Below are positions 35,185-45,200 of a DNA stretch of 64,000 bases, piece after piece (position 1 is the first letter of the stretch; each line of letters opens with the position of its first letter). The stretch comes from JANMCE01 sp963791625 (GTDB lineage Bacteria > Actinomycetota > Acidimicrobiia > Acidimicrobiales > Ilumatobacteraceae), in contig CAWBTA010000006.1 in the NCBI GenBank assembly GCA_963791625.1, positions 372,001 through 436,000 on the forward strand, given 5' to 3'. The notes below the pieces were generated by a model. The model was not told the DNA's origin. It searched no databases and worked only from the letters and a program-made list of their open reading frames with translations. Made by a program: the position numbers and the translations under genes.

Positions 35185-36174
35185 ATGCGTCGCGCCCTCA
35201 TCACCGGCATCACCGGCCAGGACGGTCAACATCTGGCTGAGCTCCTCTTGGGCAAGGGCTACCACGTCGCGGGCCTGATGAAAGGCCAGAACAACCCACG
35301 CGGCGAGGCGATTCGAGCCGAGTTCCCCGACGTGGAACTGGTACCGGGCGACCTTGCCGATCTGGGTTCGCTCATCAACGCGGTCGATGTGGTGCAGCCC
35401 GACGAGGTGTACAACCTGGCTGCTATGTCGTTCGTCCACATGTCGTTCAACCAGGCCGAGTTGAGCGCCAACATATCTGGCCTAGGGGTGCTGCGCGTGC
35501 TGGAGGCCATCCGGATCGTCGGGGGAGCGGAGAACAATCCGATTCGGTTCTACCAGGCGTCGTCGTCGGAGGTCTTCGGCAAGGTGCGCCAGACGCCCCA
35601 GACCGAGGACACGCCGTTCTACCCGCGCTCGCCCTATGGTTGCGCCAAAGTGTTCGGCCACGACATCACCGTGAACTACCGCGAGGCCTACGGCATGTTC
35701 GCCTGCTCAGGCATCTTGTTCAACCACGAGGGAGAGCGACGCGGGCTCGAGTTCGTCACGCGCAAGGTGTCGAACGCGGTTGCCCGTATCAAGCTGGGGG
35801 TGCAGAACGAGCTGCTGCTCGGCACCCTCGACACTCGACGCGACTGGGGCTACGCCGGCGACTACGTGAAGGCAATGTGGTTGATGATGCAACAAGATGT
35901 CGCCGAAGACTTTGTAATCGCCACCGGCGAAGCTCACTCGATCCGTGACTTCGTGAGGCTCGCGTTCGCCGAGGTCGGCATCGACGACTGGATGCCCTAC
36001 GTTCGCCAGGATGAACGCTTCATGCGTCCGTCAGAAGTTGATCTGCTGATCGGTGATGCAACCAAGGCCCGCACCAAACTCGGCTGGACCCCAGAGGTCA
36101 CCTTCGAACAACTCGTCAGGCGCATGGTCGCCCACGACCTCCAGCTCGAAACCGAAAAGCTAGGGCGCCGCTAG
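35185..36174 (+). CDS. gmd: GDP-mannose 4,6-dehydratase (intact copy)
   Basis: 329 residues, ATG with an excellent AAGGAG site. RRALITGITGQDGQHLAELL, YNLAAMSFVHMSF, YQASSSEVFGKV (catalytic Ser/Glu), SPYGCAKVFGH (YxxxK) and NHEGERRGLEFVTRKVS (GMD-specific Arg loop) are all present. It makes GDP-4-keto-6-deoxymannose, substrate of Fcl (24456-25430). A second, frameshifted homologue is at 5765-6736. The two differ throughout, so they are old paralogues rather than a recent duplication. Ends 4 bp from the convergent flippase. Confidence 0.93.
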   Translation: MRRALITGITGQDGQHLAELLLGKGYHVAGLMKGQNNPRGEAIRAEFPDVELVPGDLADLGSLINAVDVVQPDEVYNLAAMSFVHMSFNQAELSANISGLGVLRVLEAIRIVGGAENNPIRFYQASSSEVFGKVRQTPQTEDTPFYPRSPYGCAKVFGHDITVNYREAYGMFACSGILFNHEGERRGLEFVTRKVSNAVARIKLGVQNELLLGTLDTRRDWGYAGDYVKAMWLMMQQDVAEDFVIATGEAHSIRDFVRLAFAEVGIDDWMPYVRQDERFMRPSEVDLLIGDATKARTKLGWTPEVTFEQLVRRMVAHDLQLETEKLGRR

Positions 36175-36178
36175 GTTT

Positions 36179-37555
36179 TCACGGCGTGAGCGGATGGTCT
36201 AGGAGAGCTTCGGTGAGGCTACTTGCGTCGATCTTGCTGGGGTGGGAAAGGGTCTGGCGCAACATCACCGCAAAGAAGATGAGAGGTACGACCGAAGCAG
36301 CGACGAGGGCGGCCTCAACGCGGGGGAGAAGGTCGTGCGATAGGGGCAGCATGGCGAACACCGCAACGACGCCGAGCACCCAACCAACGGCGACGGTGGG
36401 ATGGCGGTGCAATGCAATGAGCGCCTGTGCGATAGCGACCGCGGCCATATAGACGCCGGCGGCGAGCGCGAGAACAGCCATGTCTTTGTTGCTGACCTTC
36501 ACCTTGAAGGCAATGGACAGGGCGATCGGGCCGAGTGCGGCGGCTCCGGCCACGCCCAGCACGGCGACGCCGGCAACGACCTTCATAAGGATGCGAAATC
36601 CGCGGCGAAACTCATCGAAGGCTCCGACGGCGGCGAGGCGAGCGAGCTTGGGTAGCAGCGACGCCTGAACAGCCTGGAACATGAACAGCGGGATGCGCGA
36701 GATCAGGATGGCGAAGTTGAATGCAGCCAGTCGTGAGTACAACTTCGTGGTGCTGCTGAACGCGACGTCCGGAGCCTGGTCGGCCACGCTCGACAGCGGC
36801 CCGGCAATCAGCGGCCCGGCGTTCACCAGGAACGCGGCAGCGACCGAGCCGAGCAGAAGCCAGCCGATGTTGGTGGTGACCTCGACCCACGGCGCTTCGG
36901 GGCCGGGCTCAAGCAGGTGGCGTTGCGGGACGTAGGAGACTAGGAGCGCAATGATCGGTGGCAGTCCCACCAGCAGCGCGTAGGCAGTGAGAGATTTCAC
37001 GCCTGTGGCGGCCAGCACGCCGCAGCCCGCCACACGGACAAGGCCGTCGATGCCCATGATCATGCCGTAGGGGCGGAATCGGCCGCTGCCCGACAGAATG
37101 CCGCGGCCGATGTGGGCGGCACCCCATGTCACGACGCTCAGCATGAGTGCATAGACGATGTTGCTGCTGCCGTGAAAGGAGTGTTTGGTCAGTACTGATC
37201 GCAGCGCCACGAGGGCGACGACCACCACTGCTGCAATCGTTCCACCGAGGACAGCGGCCCGCCGGACGACGGGAAGTCCGCCCTGGCCCAGCGTTCTGCG
37301 ATGCGAGAGAGCCCGACCGAGTTCCTGTTCAAGCGGCAGAAAGAAGCCTGGTGCGATAGCAAACGTGGCGAACCAGAGCGCCTGCAGAATGATGACATCG
37401 TCCTGCGGTAACGCTTTGCCCGCCAGAGCCGTGAAGGCGTAGGCGCAGATGCCGGAGATCACCAGACCGGCTCCGACAGCGATGGTGCCTTCGGGAAGGG
37501 GGTTTCGGGCGGCGGGTGTTTCGGAGGCGGGGGTCTCGGACAAGCCACAAACCAT
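36179..37555 (-). CDS. Polysaccharide flippase-like membrane protein (MOP superfamily)
   Basis: 458 residues from the ATG at 37555. About 12-14 hydrophobic helices are spread along the whole length (for example IAVGAGLVISGICAYAF, FATFAIAPGFFLPL, AAVLGGTIAAVVVVALVAL, ALGPIALSIAF). The layout with a central SRIPLFMFQAVQASLLPKL is typical of Wzx/MurJ-like O-antigen and teichoic acid exporters. It would flip the lipid-linked glycan made by the nearby transferases. No polymerase (Wzy) was recognised in the window. Family assignment is from topology and weak motifs. Confidence 0.7.
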   Translation of the reverse strand: MVCGLSETPASETPAARNPLPEGTIAVGAGLVISGICAYAFTALAGKALPQDDVIILQALWFATFAIAPGFFLPLEQELGRALSHRRTLGQGGLPVVRRAAVLGGTIAAVVVVALVALRSVLTKHSFHGSSNIVYALMLSVVTWGAAHIGRGILSGSGRFRPYGMIMGIDGLVRVAGCGVLAATGVKSLTAYALLVGLPPIIALLVSYVPQRHLLEPGPEAPWVEVTTNIGWLLLGSVAAAFLVNAGPLIAGPLSSVADQAPDVAFSSTTKLYSRLAAFNFAILISRIPLFMFQAVQASLLPKLARLAAVGAFDEFRRGFRILMKVVAGVAVLGVAGAAALGPIALSIAFKVKVSNKDMAVLALAAGVYMAAVAIAQALIALHRHPTVAVGWVLGVVAVFAMLPLSHDLLPRVEAALVAASVVPLIFFAVMLRQTLSHPSKIDASSLTEALLDHPLTP

Positions 37556-37587
37556 AGTGGCGATGCCCGCGCGAGAGATGGAGCGCA

Positions 37588-37593
37588 TAGGGT
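37588..37593 (+). promoter_or_regulatory. -10 element of the SpoIID-like gene, leaderless
   Basis: TAGGGT fits TANNNT and ends 9 nt before ATG 37603; no ribosome-binding site is visible. Confidence 0.4.
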
Positions 37594-37602
37594 TTCGTTC
37601 CC

Positions 37603-40023
37603 ATGTTGTTCATACGGCGGAAGCGCAAAAGTCTCCTCATCACCATCTCAGCGGGCTTGTTGGCCAGTCTGCCGGTGAGTGCTAGCGGCGCCAGCCGTGC
37701 CGCGCTCGTGCCGCAGTCCTTCGGTCCGAGCGTCACCATCATGGGGCGCGGGTACGGCCACGGTGATGGGCTCAGCCAGTGGGGCGCGCTTGGTTACGCC
37801 GTGACCTACAACTGGGATTGGACCCAGATTCTCGACCACTACTACGGCGGCACGACGCGCACTACCACCGATACGGCCCAACTCGTCCGAGTCGATCTGC
37901 TGGCGTTGGACGACAAGCCGTCAACGGCTGTCGTCCAGGAAACCGCCCAGTTGGCCACCAATGCTGACGCCGGAGTCGGTCGCTACTCGGCAATCGTTGC
38001 GTTGGAGACGTCGCCGCACACCTACCGGGTCTATGGCCGCAAGGATGTGATGGACTGCGCCGCGTCGGCTACCCAGACAACGCTGGACGGGCCCTCCAGC
38101 GGCTGGGCGCTCTTGAACCCCGGCTTCGCGTCGACGTCGACTGGAAACCGATTGCAGGTCAGTGCTCCCAGTGTCGATGTAGCGACCACCGCGGTTTCGA
38201 CGCTGCCAGGCGTGTGTCGACCCGACGGCACGATCCGCCACTACCGCGGCTCCATCGAGATCGTGAACGGCACCGCCGATGAAAACCGCACCGTCAATGC
38301 CGTACCGCTCGACCACTACATCCGCGGTGTGGTGCCCCGCGAATCGATCCCGTCGTGGGGCGACTTCGGTGGCGGCAAGGGAATGAACGCGCTGCGGGCC
38401 CAGGCCGTGGCCGCCCGCACGTACGTGATGACCGAGCATCGGGCCACCTATGCCCAGAGCTGTGACACCACACAGTGTCAGATGTATGTCGGCGCGGGCA
38501 CCCGGGCCTCGCTCACAGCTGGTGTGGAGCCCGTCGAAGATCCGCGCACCGACGCCGCCGTGGCCGACACCGCTGGCGTGGTTTTGGCGCGTGCCGACGG
38601 TCGTCTCGCGTACACCCAGTTCGGCGCAGCGAGCGGCGGCTACACGTCGGGCGCGAACTTCAAGGCAGTAGAAGATCTGGGTGACAGCTACGGAGGGAAC
38701 TCCGCCCATGCGTGGAGCGTCACGAAGCCGCGCAGCGAGATCGAAGCGGCGTTTCCCACCATTGGTCAACTCCTGTCGATTGACGTCATCGAACGTAACG
38801 GACTGGGCGAGTGGGGTGGGCGTGCGAAGAAGGTGCGGGTCCGCGGAACCGGTGGTTCGGCCACTGTCACTGGCGAAGAATTCCGTTGGGCACTCGGCCT
38901 GAAGTCGTCGTGGATCTCCGTCCCGTCCGGCTGCGACGGAGGCCCCGCCGCGACGGCACCAGCAGCCCGGCAGGCCGGATTCCATCCGCTGGCGCCAACC
39001 CGCATCGTGGACACCCGGCAGGGTCTCGGTGGATCGACGCTGGAGAAGAACTGTGTGCTCGCGGTGCACGTCGCCGGTGTCGCAGGCGTGCCGACAACGG
39101 CAAGCGCCGTTGCGCTCAACATCACCGCAGCAGGAACCGCCGCACCGGGATTTCTCACGGCGTATCCGTGTGACCAGGGTCAGCCCCGAGCGTCATCGGT
39201 GAACGCGCGCGCCGAGGCTCCTGTTGCCAACCTCTCGATCGTCCCCGTGGACAGCCGCGGCGATGTTTGCATCTTCGCCGACCCGGCTACCGATCTGATC
39301 GTCGACGTCTCGGGTTGGTTCGGCGGTGGCGGTGACGGCTTCGCCTCCATCGGCCCGGCTCGCATTGTTGATACGCGGGAAGGGCTTGGGAGCGCGGCTG
39401 CGCCGATTGGTGCGGGTGGCGTCCTCACGGTTGACCTAGCCGCAACGAAACAGATCACCGGAAGCGCCACCGCCGTCGTGCTGAACGTGACGGCAACCGG
39501 TTCGACTAAGAACGGTTTCCTCACCGTGTACCCCTGTGGAGGAAGCGTCCCAACGGCATCGAATGTGAACGCAGTGGTGGGTCGTGACGTGGCCAACGAG
39601 GTGTTGTCAGCTGTATCGGCGGATAGCAAAGTCTGCATCTACTCCGACCAGCCGACGCACGTCATCGTTGACCTCCTTGGTGCCTTCGGCTCGGGGGACA
39701 TGTTCACTGCGGTGACGGCTGCCCGAATACTCGATTCGCGAGGCGTCGCACCGCTTCTACCGGGCGAGACCCGGGTGGTGCCAGTACCCGCAGGGGCAAC
39801 GTCGGTAGCCCTCAATCTCACGTCGACCAGTTCGACAGTGGCCGGGTTCGTCACGGCCTATCCCTGCGGCGCCGCCGTGCCGAACACGTCAAACCTCAAC
39901 GTCGCCCCCGGTCGGGATACCGCCAATCAGGTACTGCTCCGTGTCGGCACGCAAAGCTCCATCTGCCTCGTCAGCAACGTCAAGACCGACATCATCGTCG
40001 ACCTCCAAGGCCGCTTCTCGTAG
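37603..40023 (+). CDS. SpoIID/LytB-domain secreted protein with three C-terminal beta-repeats
   Basis: 806 residues. Signal peptide (LLITISAGLLASLPVSASG). Residues about 45-440 form the SpoIID/LytB amidase-enhancer region: IMGRGYGHGDGLSQWGALGY, VPLDHYIRGVVPRESIPSWG, LRAQAVAARTYVM and QFGAASGGYTSG. SpoIID relatives are peptidoglycan lytic transglycosylases or amidase enhancers. Three repeats follow (TRIVDTRQGLGG, ARIVDTREGLGS, ARILDSRGVAPL), each with paired Cys in FLTAYPCDQG/VCIFADP positions, suggesting disulfides. The repeat family matches 31707-32975 and may anchor it to the wall. It ends 206 bp before the HNH gene. Confidence 0.85.
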   Translation: MLFIRRKRKSLLITISAGLLASLPVSASGASRAALVPQSFGPSVTIMGRGYGHGDGLSQWGALGYAVTYNWDWTQILDHYYGGTTRTTTDTAQLVRVDLLALDDKPSTAVVQETAQLATNADAGVGRYSAIVALETSPHTYRVYGRKDVMDCAASATQTTLDGPSSGWALLNPGFASTSTGNRLQVSAPSVDVATTAVSTLPGVCRPDGTIRHYRGSIEIVNGTADENRTVNAVPLDHYIRGVVPRESIPSWGDFGGGKGMNALRAQAVAARTYVMTEHRATYAQSCDTTQCQMYVGAGTRASLTAGVEPVEDPRTDAAVADTAGVVLARADGRLAYTQFGAASGGYTSGANFKAVEDLGDSYGGNSAHAWSVTKPRSEIEAAFPTIGQLLSIDVIERNGLGEWGGRAKKVRVRGTGGSATVTGEEFRWALGLKSSWISVPSGCDGGPAATAPAARQAGFHPLAPTRIVDTRQGLGGSTLEKNCVLAVHVAGVAGVPTTASAVALNITAAGTAAPGFLTAYPCDQGQPRASSVNARAEAPVANLSIVPVDSRGDVCIFADPATDLIVDVSGWFGGGGDGFASIGPARIVDTREGLGSAAAPIGAGGVLTVDLAATKQITGSATAVVLNVTATGSTKNGFLTVYPCGGSVPTASNVNAVVGRDVANEVLSAVSADSKVCIYSDQPTHVIVDLLGAFGSGDMFTAVTAARILDSRGVAPLLPGETRVVPVPAGATSVALNLTSTSSTVAGFVTAYPCGAAVPNTSNLNVAPGRDTANQVLLRVGTQSSICLVSNVKTDIIVDLQGRFS

Positions 40024-40217
40024 CGCGCCCGTCGCCCTTCGTTGGTGTCGAAACGGGGTCGGGTGCTGTGTGGCGTTCTGTTGGTCGCGAGGGTCGGAAC
40101 GTCCAGCGGTCCATCACGACAGGTTGGAGCTGTTACGAGCTCATAGGGCCGGGTCAACGAGTGTTTTCTTAACAAAGAAACTCGGTCCTGCCTATAGCAT
40201 TCCTATCTGTTGTTGGG

Positions 40218-40223
40218 TACAAT
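40218..40223 (+). promoter_or_regulatory. -10 element of the HNH gene, leaderless
   Basis: TACAAT ends 6 nt before ATG 40230. Upstream, 40160-40185 contains an AT-rich imperfect hairpin (GAGTGTTTTCTT/AAGAAACTC) in otherwise GC-rich DNA, a possible terminator of the SpoIID gene. Confidence 0.5.
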
Positions 40224-40229
40224 TGTTCT

Positions 40230-41397
40230 ATGTCGGCGGACACGAACACTCCCGAACTTGAGGCCATCCGTTCGAACACGACCGGCCGCGGGCTACGCGC
40301 CAATCTGGCTCTGTTGGATCGTTGTTTGGCCTCGATCATTCAGGACCTTTCGGTGTTCGATCAGAGTGCGGAGTGGGCGATCGATGGGTATAAGTCGTTG
40401 AACAGTTGGCTCTGTCACGAAACGCGTCGCTCGTCGGGTGACGCGTGTCGGATGCTGCAACTCATGCGCCAACTCCGCTCGCTTCCTGTCACCGAAGAAG
40501 CGTTCGCGAACGGCGAGTTGGCTGCATCACAAACGCTGGCTATCGCCGTGAACGTGAACGACAAAACGATCGACCTGTTCGCGGATGCCGAAGGCCGAGA
40601 TGGTGCCGTTGTTGGCGGAATGCAGCGTGGATCAGACCGCACGGGTGATGAAGGAATGGGCCGCACGCGCCAAAGCCGCGGTCGACGCCGACAACGGGAC
40701 CGGCCCGGAACCCGATAGCGATCATCTGCATTTCTCGGCGTTGATGGATGGACGGTTCAAGCTTGATGGGCAAGTGTCCGGTGACGACGCGAAAGTGGTC
40801 GAAGAAGGCCTCGCCGCCTGCCTCCCCGAACTCGTCGAGGGTGCACCCGTTGTGCCCTATTCGCAGCGGCTCGCTGCGGCGTTGGTGGAGATGGCCCGCC
40901 GCGCGTTACAAAACGTCCCGTCCCCGGCGCGCCGGTCGACCGAGATGACCGTGCTCATCGACTTTCACGATTACGTGAACGGTGGCATCGCCAAATATGT
41001 CGATGGCACGATGCTCGCACCTGATCGGGTGAAACGCCTGTTATGCGACGCGCTACTGACCGTCATCGTGCAAGGCGAAAATCGTGAACCGCTCTACATG
41101 TCAAGAACGGTCAGGTCGGCCACACCCGCCCAATGGCGGGCCTTGGTCGCCAGGGATAGGCATTGTGCGTTTCCGGGTTGCACTATGAAACCGTTCTGGT
41201 GCGAAGCGCACCACATCGAAGAATACGACCGAGACCACGGGCCGACCGATGTCGACAACATGGCCCTCCTCTGCGGTCAACACCACAAAACCGTCCACAA
41301 GACCGGCTGGACCGTGAAAATGGAACCCGGCCAACACCTCGCCATCACGACACCAGAAGGCCACGTTCTACGCGGCCCACCCCGCACACTCCACTAG
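40230..41397 (+). pseudogene. DUF222-HNH endonuclease, frameshifted
   Basis: The first frame (ATG 40230) carries the DUF222 helices: SLNSWLCHETRRSSGDACRM and LRSLPVTEEAFANGELAASQ. At AA 40591-40592 an extra base moves homology to the frame continuing AEMVPLLAECSVDQTARVMK, through to the HNH site CAFPGCTMKPFWCEAHHIEE and MALLCGQHHKTVH (Cys4/His zinc ribbon plus HH). Corrected length is about 388, typical of the 13E12/REP13E12-like family found repeatedly in actinobacterial genomes and regarded as mobile. Unlike the HNH gene at 47.6 kb it has no matching flanking palindromes. Confidence 0.85.
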
Positions 41398-41420
41398 CCG
41401 AGCGGGAACAATCGAAACAC

Positions 41421-41452
41421 CGGTGAGCAGGCCCAACCGGGCCTGCTCACCG
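41421..41452 (+). terminator. Hairpin terminator after the HNH gene
   Basis: A perfect 14-bp stem (CGGTGAGCAGGCCC and complement) with loop AACC, 24 bp after the HNH stop. No T-tract follows, so termination efficiency is uncertain. Confidence 0.6.
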
Positions 41453-41495
41453 CGCTCTGACCACTGACGAGCGCCCGTTGTACAGTCCTGTCTCG

Positions 41496-41993
41496 ATGCC
41501 CTGGACGGATGATGAGCTGGTGACCGAGCGGCTGCGGCTCCACTCCTGGAAAGAACAGGATCGGGCCAACGCCGATCGACTTCTTGCCGACCCTGAAGTG
41601 CGACGCTTCCTAGGCGGCCCGGTCGGCCCGGACGGCATCGCCCACCGTCGGCTCACGCCGATGGGCGAGCTTTGGGGCTCGTTCTGTGTGAGTGATCGAC
41701 TCACTGGCGAGGCAATTGGCGACGTCAGCCTGTCTCGCCATCGTGAGGAATTGGAACTCTCCTACGAGTTCTTCCCACGTGCCTGGGGGCAGGGCTTCGC
41801 AACCGAAGCCTGCAACGCGCTGCTCGAATGGTCCTGGTCATCGTTGCCAGATAGCTCCATCATCGCGGTCACGCAAGCCGCTAATGCAGCGTCTCGCTGT
41901 CTGCTTCAGCGATTGCGCTTTTCGGAGGAACGAACGTTCACCGAATGGGGTGCCGAGCAGGTCCAGGCCCGTCTTCAGCGCCCGATCCCGTGA
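41496..41993 (+). CDS. GNAT-family N-acetyltransferase (RimJ-like)
   Basis: 165 residues from ATG 41496; TACAGT ends 9 nt upstream, suggesting a leaderless message. VTERLRLHSWKEQD is the start of the RimJ/RimL-type GNAT fold; AIGDVSLSRHREELELSYEF and PRAWGQGFATEACNALLEW provide strand 4 and the acetyl-CoA loop (W-G-x-G-x-A). ANAASRCLLQRLRF is the C-terminal signature (N-x-x-S). It acetylates an amino group of a protein N-terminus, antibiotic or small molecule; substrate unknown. Monocistronic. Confidence 0.8.
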   Translation: MPWTDDELVTERLRLHSWKEQDRANADRLLADPEVRRFLGGPVGPDGIAHRRLTPMGELWGSFCVSDRLTGEAIGDVSLSRHREELELSYEFFPRAWGQGFATEACNALLEWSWSSLPDSSIIAVTQAANAASRCLLQRLRFSEERTFTEWGAEQVQARLQRPIP

Positions 41994-42029
41994 CCTGCGG
42001 TCTCGTCCGCCGAACGCATGTGGTCAGAC

Positions 42030-42179
42030 CTAGACCCGCTTCTTGAGTTCGGCTTCGAATTCGCGGCGGGCGACTTGGAGTTTTTGGAAAGTCAAGAGGC
42101 CAAAGCCGACGGCGACCTGGACGACATCCAAGAGCAGGTTCGCGGCCTGGGCCAACGGGTCTTCGGGCTGTTCGGCCAT
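42030..42179 (-). CDS. Small amphipathic helical protein (49 residues)
   Basis: ATG 42179, with GAGGA about 9 nt upstream, to TAG 42030-42032. The sequence begins MAEQPEDPLAQAANLLLDVV and ends QVARREFEAELKKRV: one or two amphipathic helices with a hydrophobic centre (VAVGFGLLTF) and a charged, coiled-coil-like tail. The opposite-strand frame here is compositionally odd and lacks features. It resembles small phasin-like or membrane-associated proteins, but that is only pattern similarity. Divergent from the giant GT2 gene, starting 104 bp away. Confidence 0.55.
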   Translation of the reverse strand: MAEQPEDPLAQAANLLLDVVQVAVGFGLLTFQKLQVARREFEAELKKRV

Positions 42180-42269
42180 GCGGGTGTCCTCACGTGTCGA
42201 TTTCCACCTTTACGATGCCTCTCGGCTCGACGGTTTGCAAGCTGCCTCGGATCGGACAGGCCCGCGGGC

Positions 42270-42275
42270 TAGATT
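42270..42275 (+). promoter_or_regulatory. -10 element of the giant GT2 operon, leaderless
   Basis: TAGATT ends 8 nt before GTG 42284 and no Shine-Dalgarno sequence intervenes. Confidence 0.45.
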
Positions 42276-42283
42276 CGTAGGTT

Positions 42284-45200
42284 GTGAGTAACCCCGCGCC
42301 AGGAGCGCCCGCCGTTGTTGCGGTAGTGCTGTCAGTCCAACCGGGGGATCGCTTTTCGGAGGTGTTGGCGGCACTCGCCGCTCAGGACTATCCGAACGTC
42401 CGTTGCCTCGTCATGGACATCGCGGGTGACCCCGCGCTGGCCGAACGCGTCCACGAAATCCTTCCCGAGGCCATCGTTCGCCGCGCCAACAACCCGGCCG
42501 CAGGTCTGGGCGCAGCGGCCAATGAAGTTCGTACCCTCGTGGCCGGATCCGGCTTCCTGTGGTTCCTCCACGACGACGTCATTCCCGATCAGGACACGGC
42601 CCGGCTGCTCTTGGAAGAGGCGTATCGCTCCAACGTCGGTATCGCCGGAGCGAAGTTGGTGGATGCCGATGAACCGCGCCAGTTGATCAGTGTCGGCTAC
42701 GGCATCGACAAGTTCGGCGAGACCTGGCAACCCATCCAGCGCGGCGAACTCGACCAAGAGCAGCACGACGCAGTGCAGGACCGCTTCTACCTCTCATCGG
42801 ACTGCCTGCTGGTTCGCTCCGACCTGTTCGACAGCCTCGGTGGATTCGACGAAACGCTCGGTGCCGAGACGATGGATCTCGACCTGTGCTGGCGGGCGCA
42901 TTTGTCTGGTGCCCGGGTACTGGTAGCGCCAGCCGCTCGTGCTCGCCGGCTTGCCCGTCCGCAAACCGTGCTCCAACAGGCCGAGGTCGATCGTCTCAAC
43001 GCGGCCGACCGACTGCGCACGGTCGTTGCTGCCTACAGTTTCAGTCACCTGGTGCGAGTGCTTCCCCAGGCGTTACTCGTCACCGTGATCATGGCTGCCG
43101 CCAACCTCGTCGTTGGCCACTGGCGACGGTCAGTGGCTGTGCTGGCTGCCTGGCCGGCCACCCTGGCCCACCTGGGTCAGGTTCGAGCCAAACGCAAGCA
43201 GATTGGTGCGTTGCGCAACGTTCCCGACACCGACCTTCGCCGTCTGCAGCAGCGGGGGAGCGCACGTTTGGGCGCGCTCCTACGCGGCACAGCTGGCGGC
43301 GAACACCGTGTGACCGACGCCCTGGCCGACTCGGGGCGATCGTTGCTCGCTGACGTGCGCGCAGCCCGACGGTGGCCAACGCTGCTCACGGGATTGGGTT
43401 TGCTGGCCGTCTTCATTCTGGGCTCGCGCTCCATCGTGTTCGGTCGCATGTCCACCTTCGGTCGGTTCGTCGACTTCCCGACCAGTGCACGGGTGTTGGT
43501 GCGCAGCTACCTCTCGGACTGGAGGCCGCAGGGCCTCGGCCGCGTCGGGGCCGCGCCAACCGGCATCGGACTCACCGGGTTACTCGGCGTGGCTTCCTTC
43601 GGCCATATGGGCCTGGCTCGAACCCTTTCGATTCTGGTGCCACTCGCGCTCGGGCCCATCGGCATATGGCGCTTGTTGCGTACAGCGACCAGCCTTCGGG
43701 GCCGGGTCGTGGCAGTGCTCGTCTACTCCCTTGTACCTCTCGCAACCAACGCGATCTCCACCGGCCGCTCGGCAGGTGTGCTGGCCTTTGGTGCCTTCCC
43801 GTACCTGGTGCACTGGTTGTTCCGGGCGGCTAGGGAAGAACCGTTCTTCGATCCTGAATCCGACGTGGTCAGCCCTGTCGCGTTGGGGTTGCGCATCGCG
43901 TTGGTCGCTGCCGCGGTGGTGGCGTTTGCCCCGATTGTGCTGCTGCCGCTCGGTGTCGTCGTCATCGTCTGCACGCTCTCGTACGGCCGCGACATCATGC
44001 GGGCTCGTCGCGTGTTTGTTGCTGGTGCCATTGGTCTCCTCGGCGCCGTTGTGCTGCAGTTGCCGTGGGCCGCCAGTCGCAATGGCATGTGGGCCTCGAT
44101 CCGCAGCCTCCCCGAGCCGGCCCGCGCCGCCGTGCGTTTCACCAATCTGCTGCGTTTCCAGACGGGTGCGACATCGCAAGGCTGGCTCGGATGGCTCGTG
44201 CTGGCTGGCCCCGTTGTGGCGGTGCTGGTCGGCTACGGCTGGCGTTTCGTGTGGGCGGCCCGCCTCGCCATCATCTCGGTCGCCACCTTTGCGTTGGCGT
44301 GGCTTCTCACAGCCCGTGGCACGCCGGTTTTTAGCACCGATCTGGAGGTGCTGCTGGTGCCCGCCCTGGTCGGCGTCGCGGCCGGAACGGGTCTGGCCGT
44401 ATCGTCGTTTGAGCTCGATCTGCACGGACACCAACTCAGTTGGCGGCAACCCACAGCGTTCGTGGCTGCATGTCTTGTCGCGATTGGGCTGTTGCCGGGT
44501 CTGGGTTCACTGGCCAGCGGTCGTTGGCGGGCACCCTCGCAGGATGCGTCGGCCACGCTGCGCCTCGGCCGGAGCCTCGACAACAGTGAGAACGCCCGCG
44601 TGTTGTGGCTCGGTGACCCGGGGTCGCTACCTGCGCCCGGCTGGGCCATCGCACCCGGCTTCGCCTACAGCATCACCGCCGGCCTCGATCCGCAGATCGA
44701 CGACCTGTGGCGGAGTCGCTCAGGTCATGCCGAACAGGTGGTGGCCGACGCACTTGACGCCGCCGCCAACGCCACCACCCATCGCCTTGGCCAACTGCTT
44801 GGGCCGTCCGCGGTGCGCTACATCATCGTGCGTCATCGTCGCATCGACGGCACAGCGGCGAGCACCGCTGAAGGCCTGAGCGACGTGCTCAAGCGTCAGC
44901 TCGACCTTCGTGAACTCAAGCTTGGTGACGATCAGGTGGAGGCGTACGAAAACGGAGCGTGGCTTCCCAGTCGGGCTCAGCTGTCCGGCCCGGCCACAGA
45001 AGCGAGTCGTCAGGAAGGCACTGCGTCGCTGATCCGTTCCGATCTGTCGGGGTCCACTGCCGTACTCGATGTGGTGTCGGCGGCCAAGGCGATCGGACCG
45101 GTGAGCGCGGGCGAGGTGTATCTGGCGTCCTCGTCGTCGTCGGCCTGGCAACTCAAGGTGGACGGGGTGACGGCAACGAGCCATCCGGCGTTCGGGTGGG

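Noticed and set aside
40230..41397. A fourth palindrome-flanked nuclease cassette
   Set aside because: Only a downstream hairpin (41421-41452) is present, with no matching copy upstream, and the neighbours are not convergent.
42018..42272. An 84-codon plus-strand frame
   Set aside because: The minus strand in the same place has an SD site and a coherent helical protein; the plus frame has an irregular tail and no features.
43485..44879. A 464-codon frame inside the giant GT2/membrane gene
   Set aside because: Out-of-frame shadow rich in Ser/Arg/Trp; the correct frame shows regular membrane helices.
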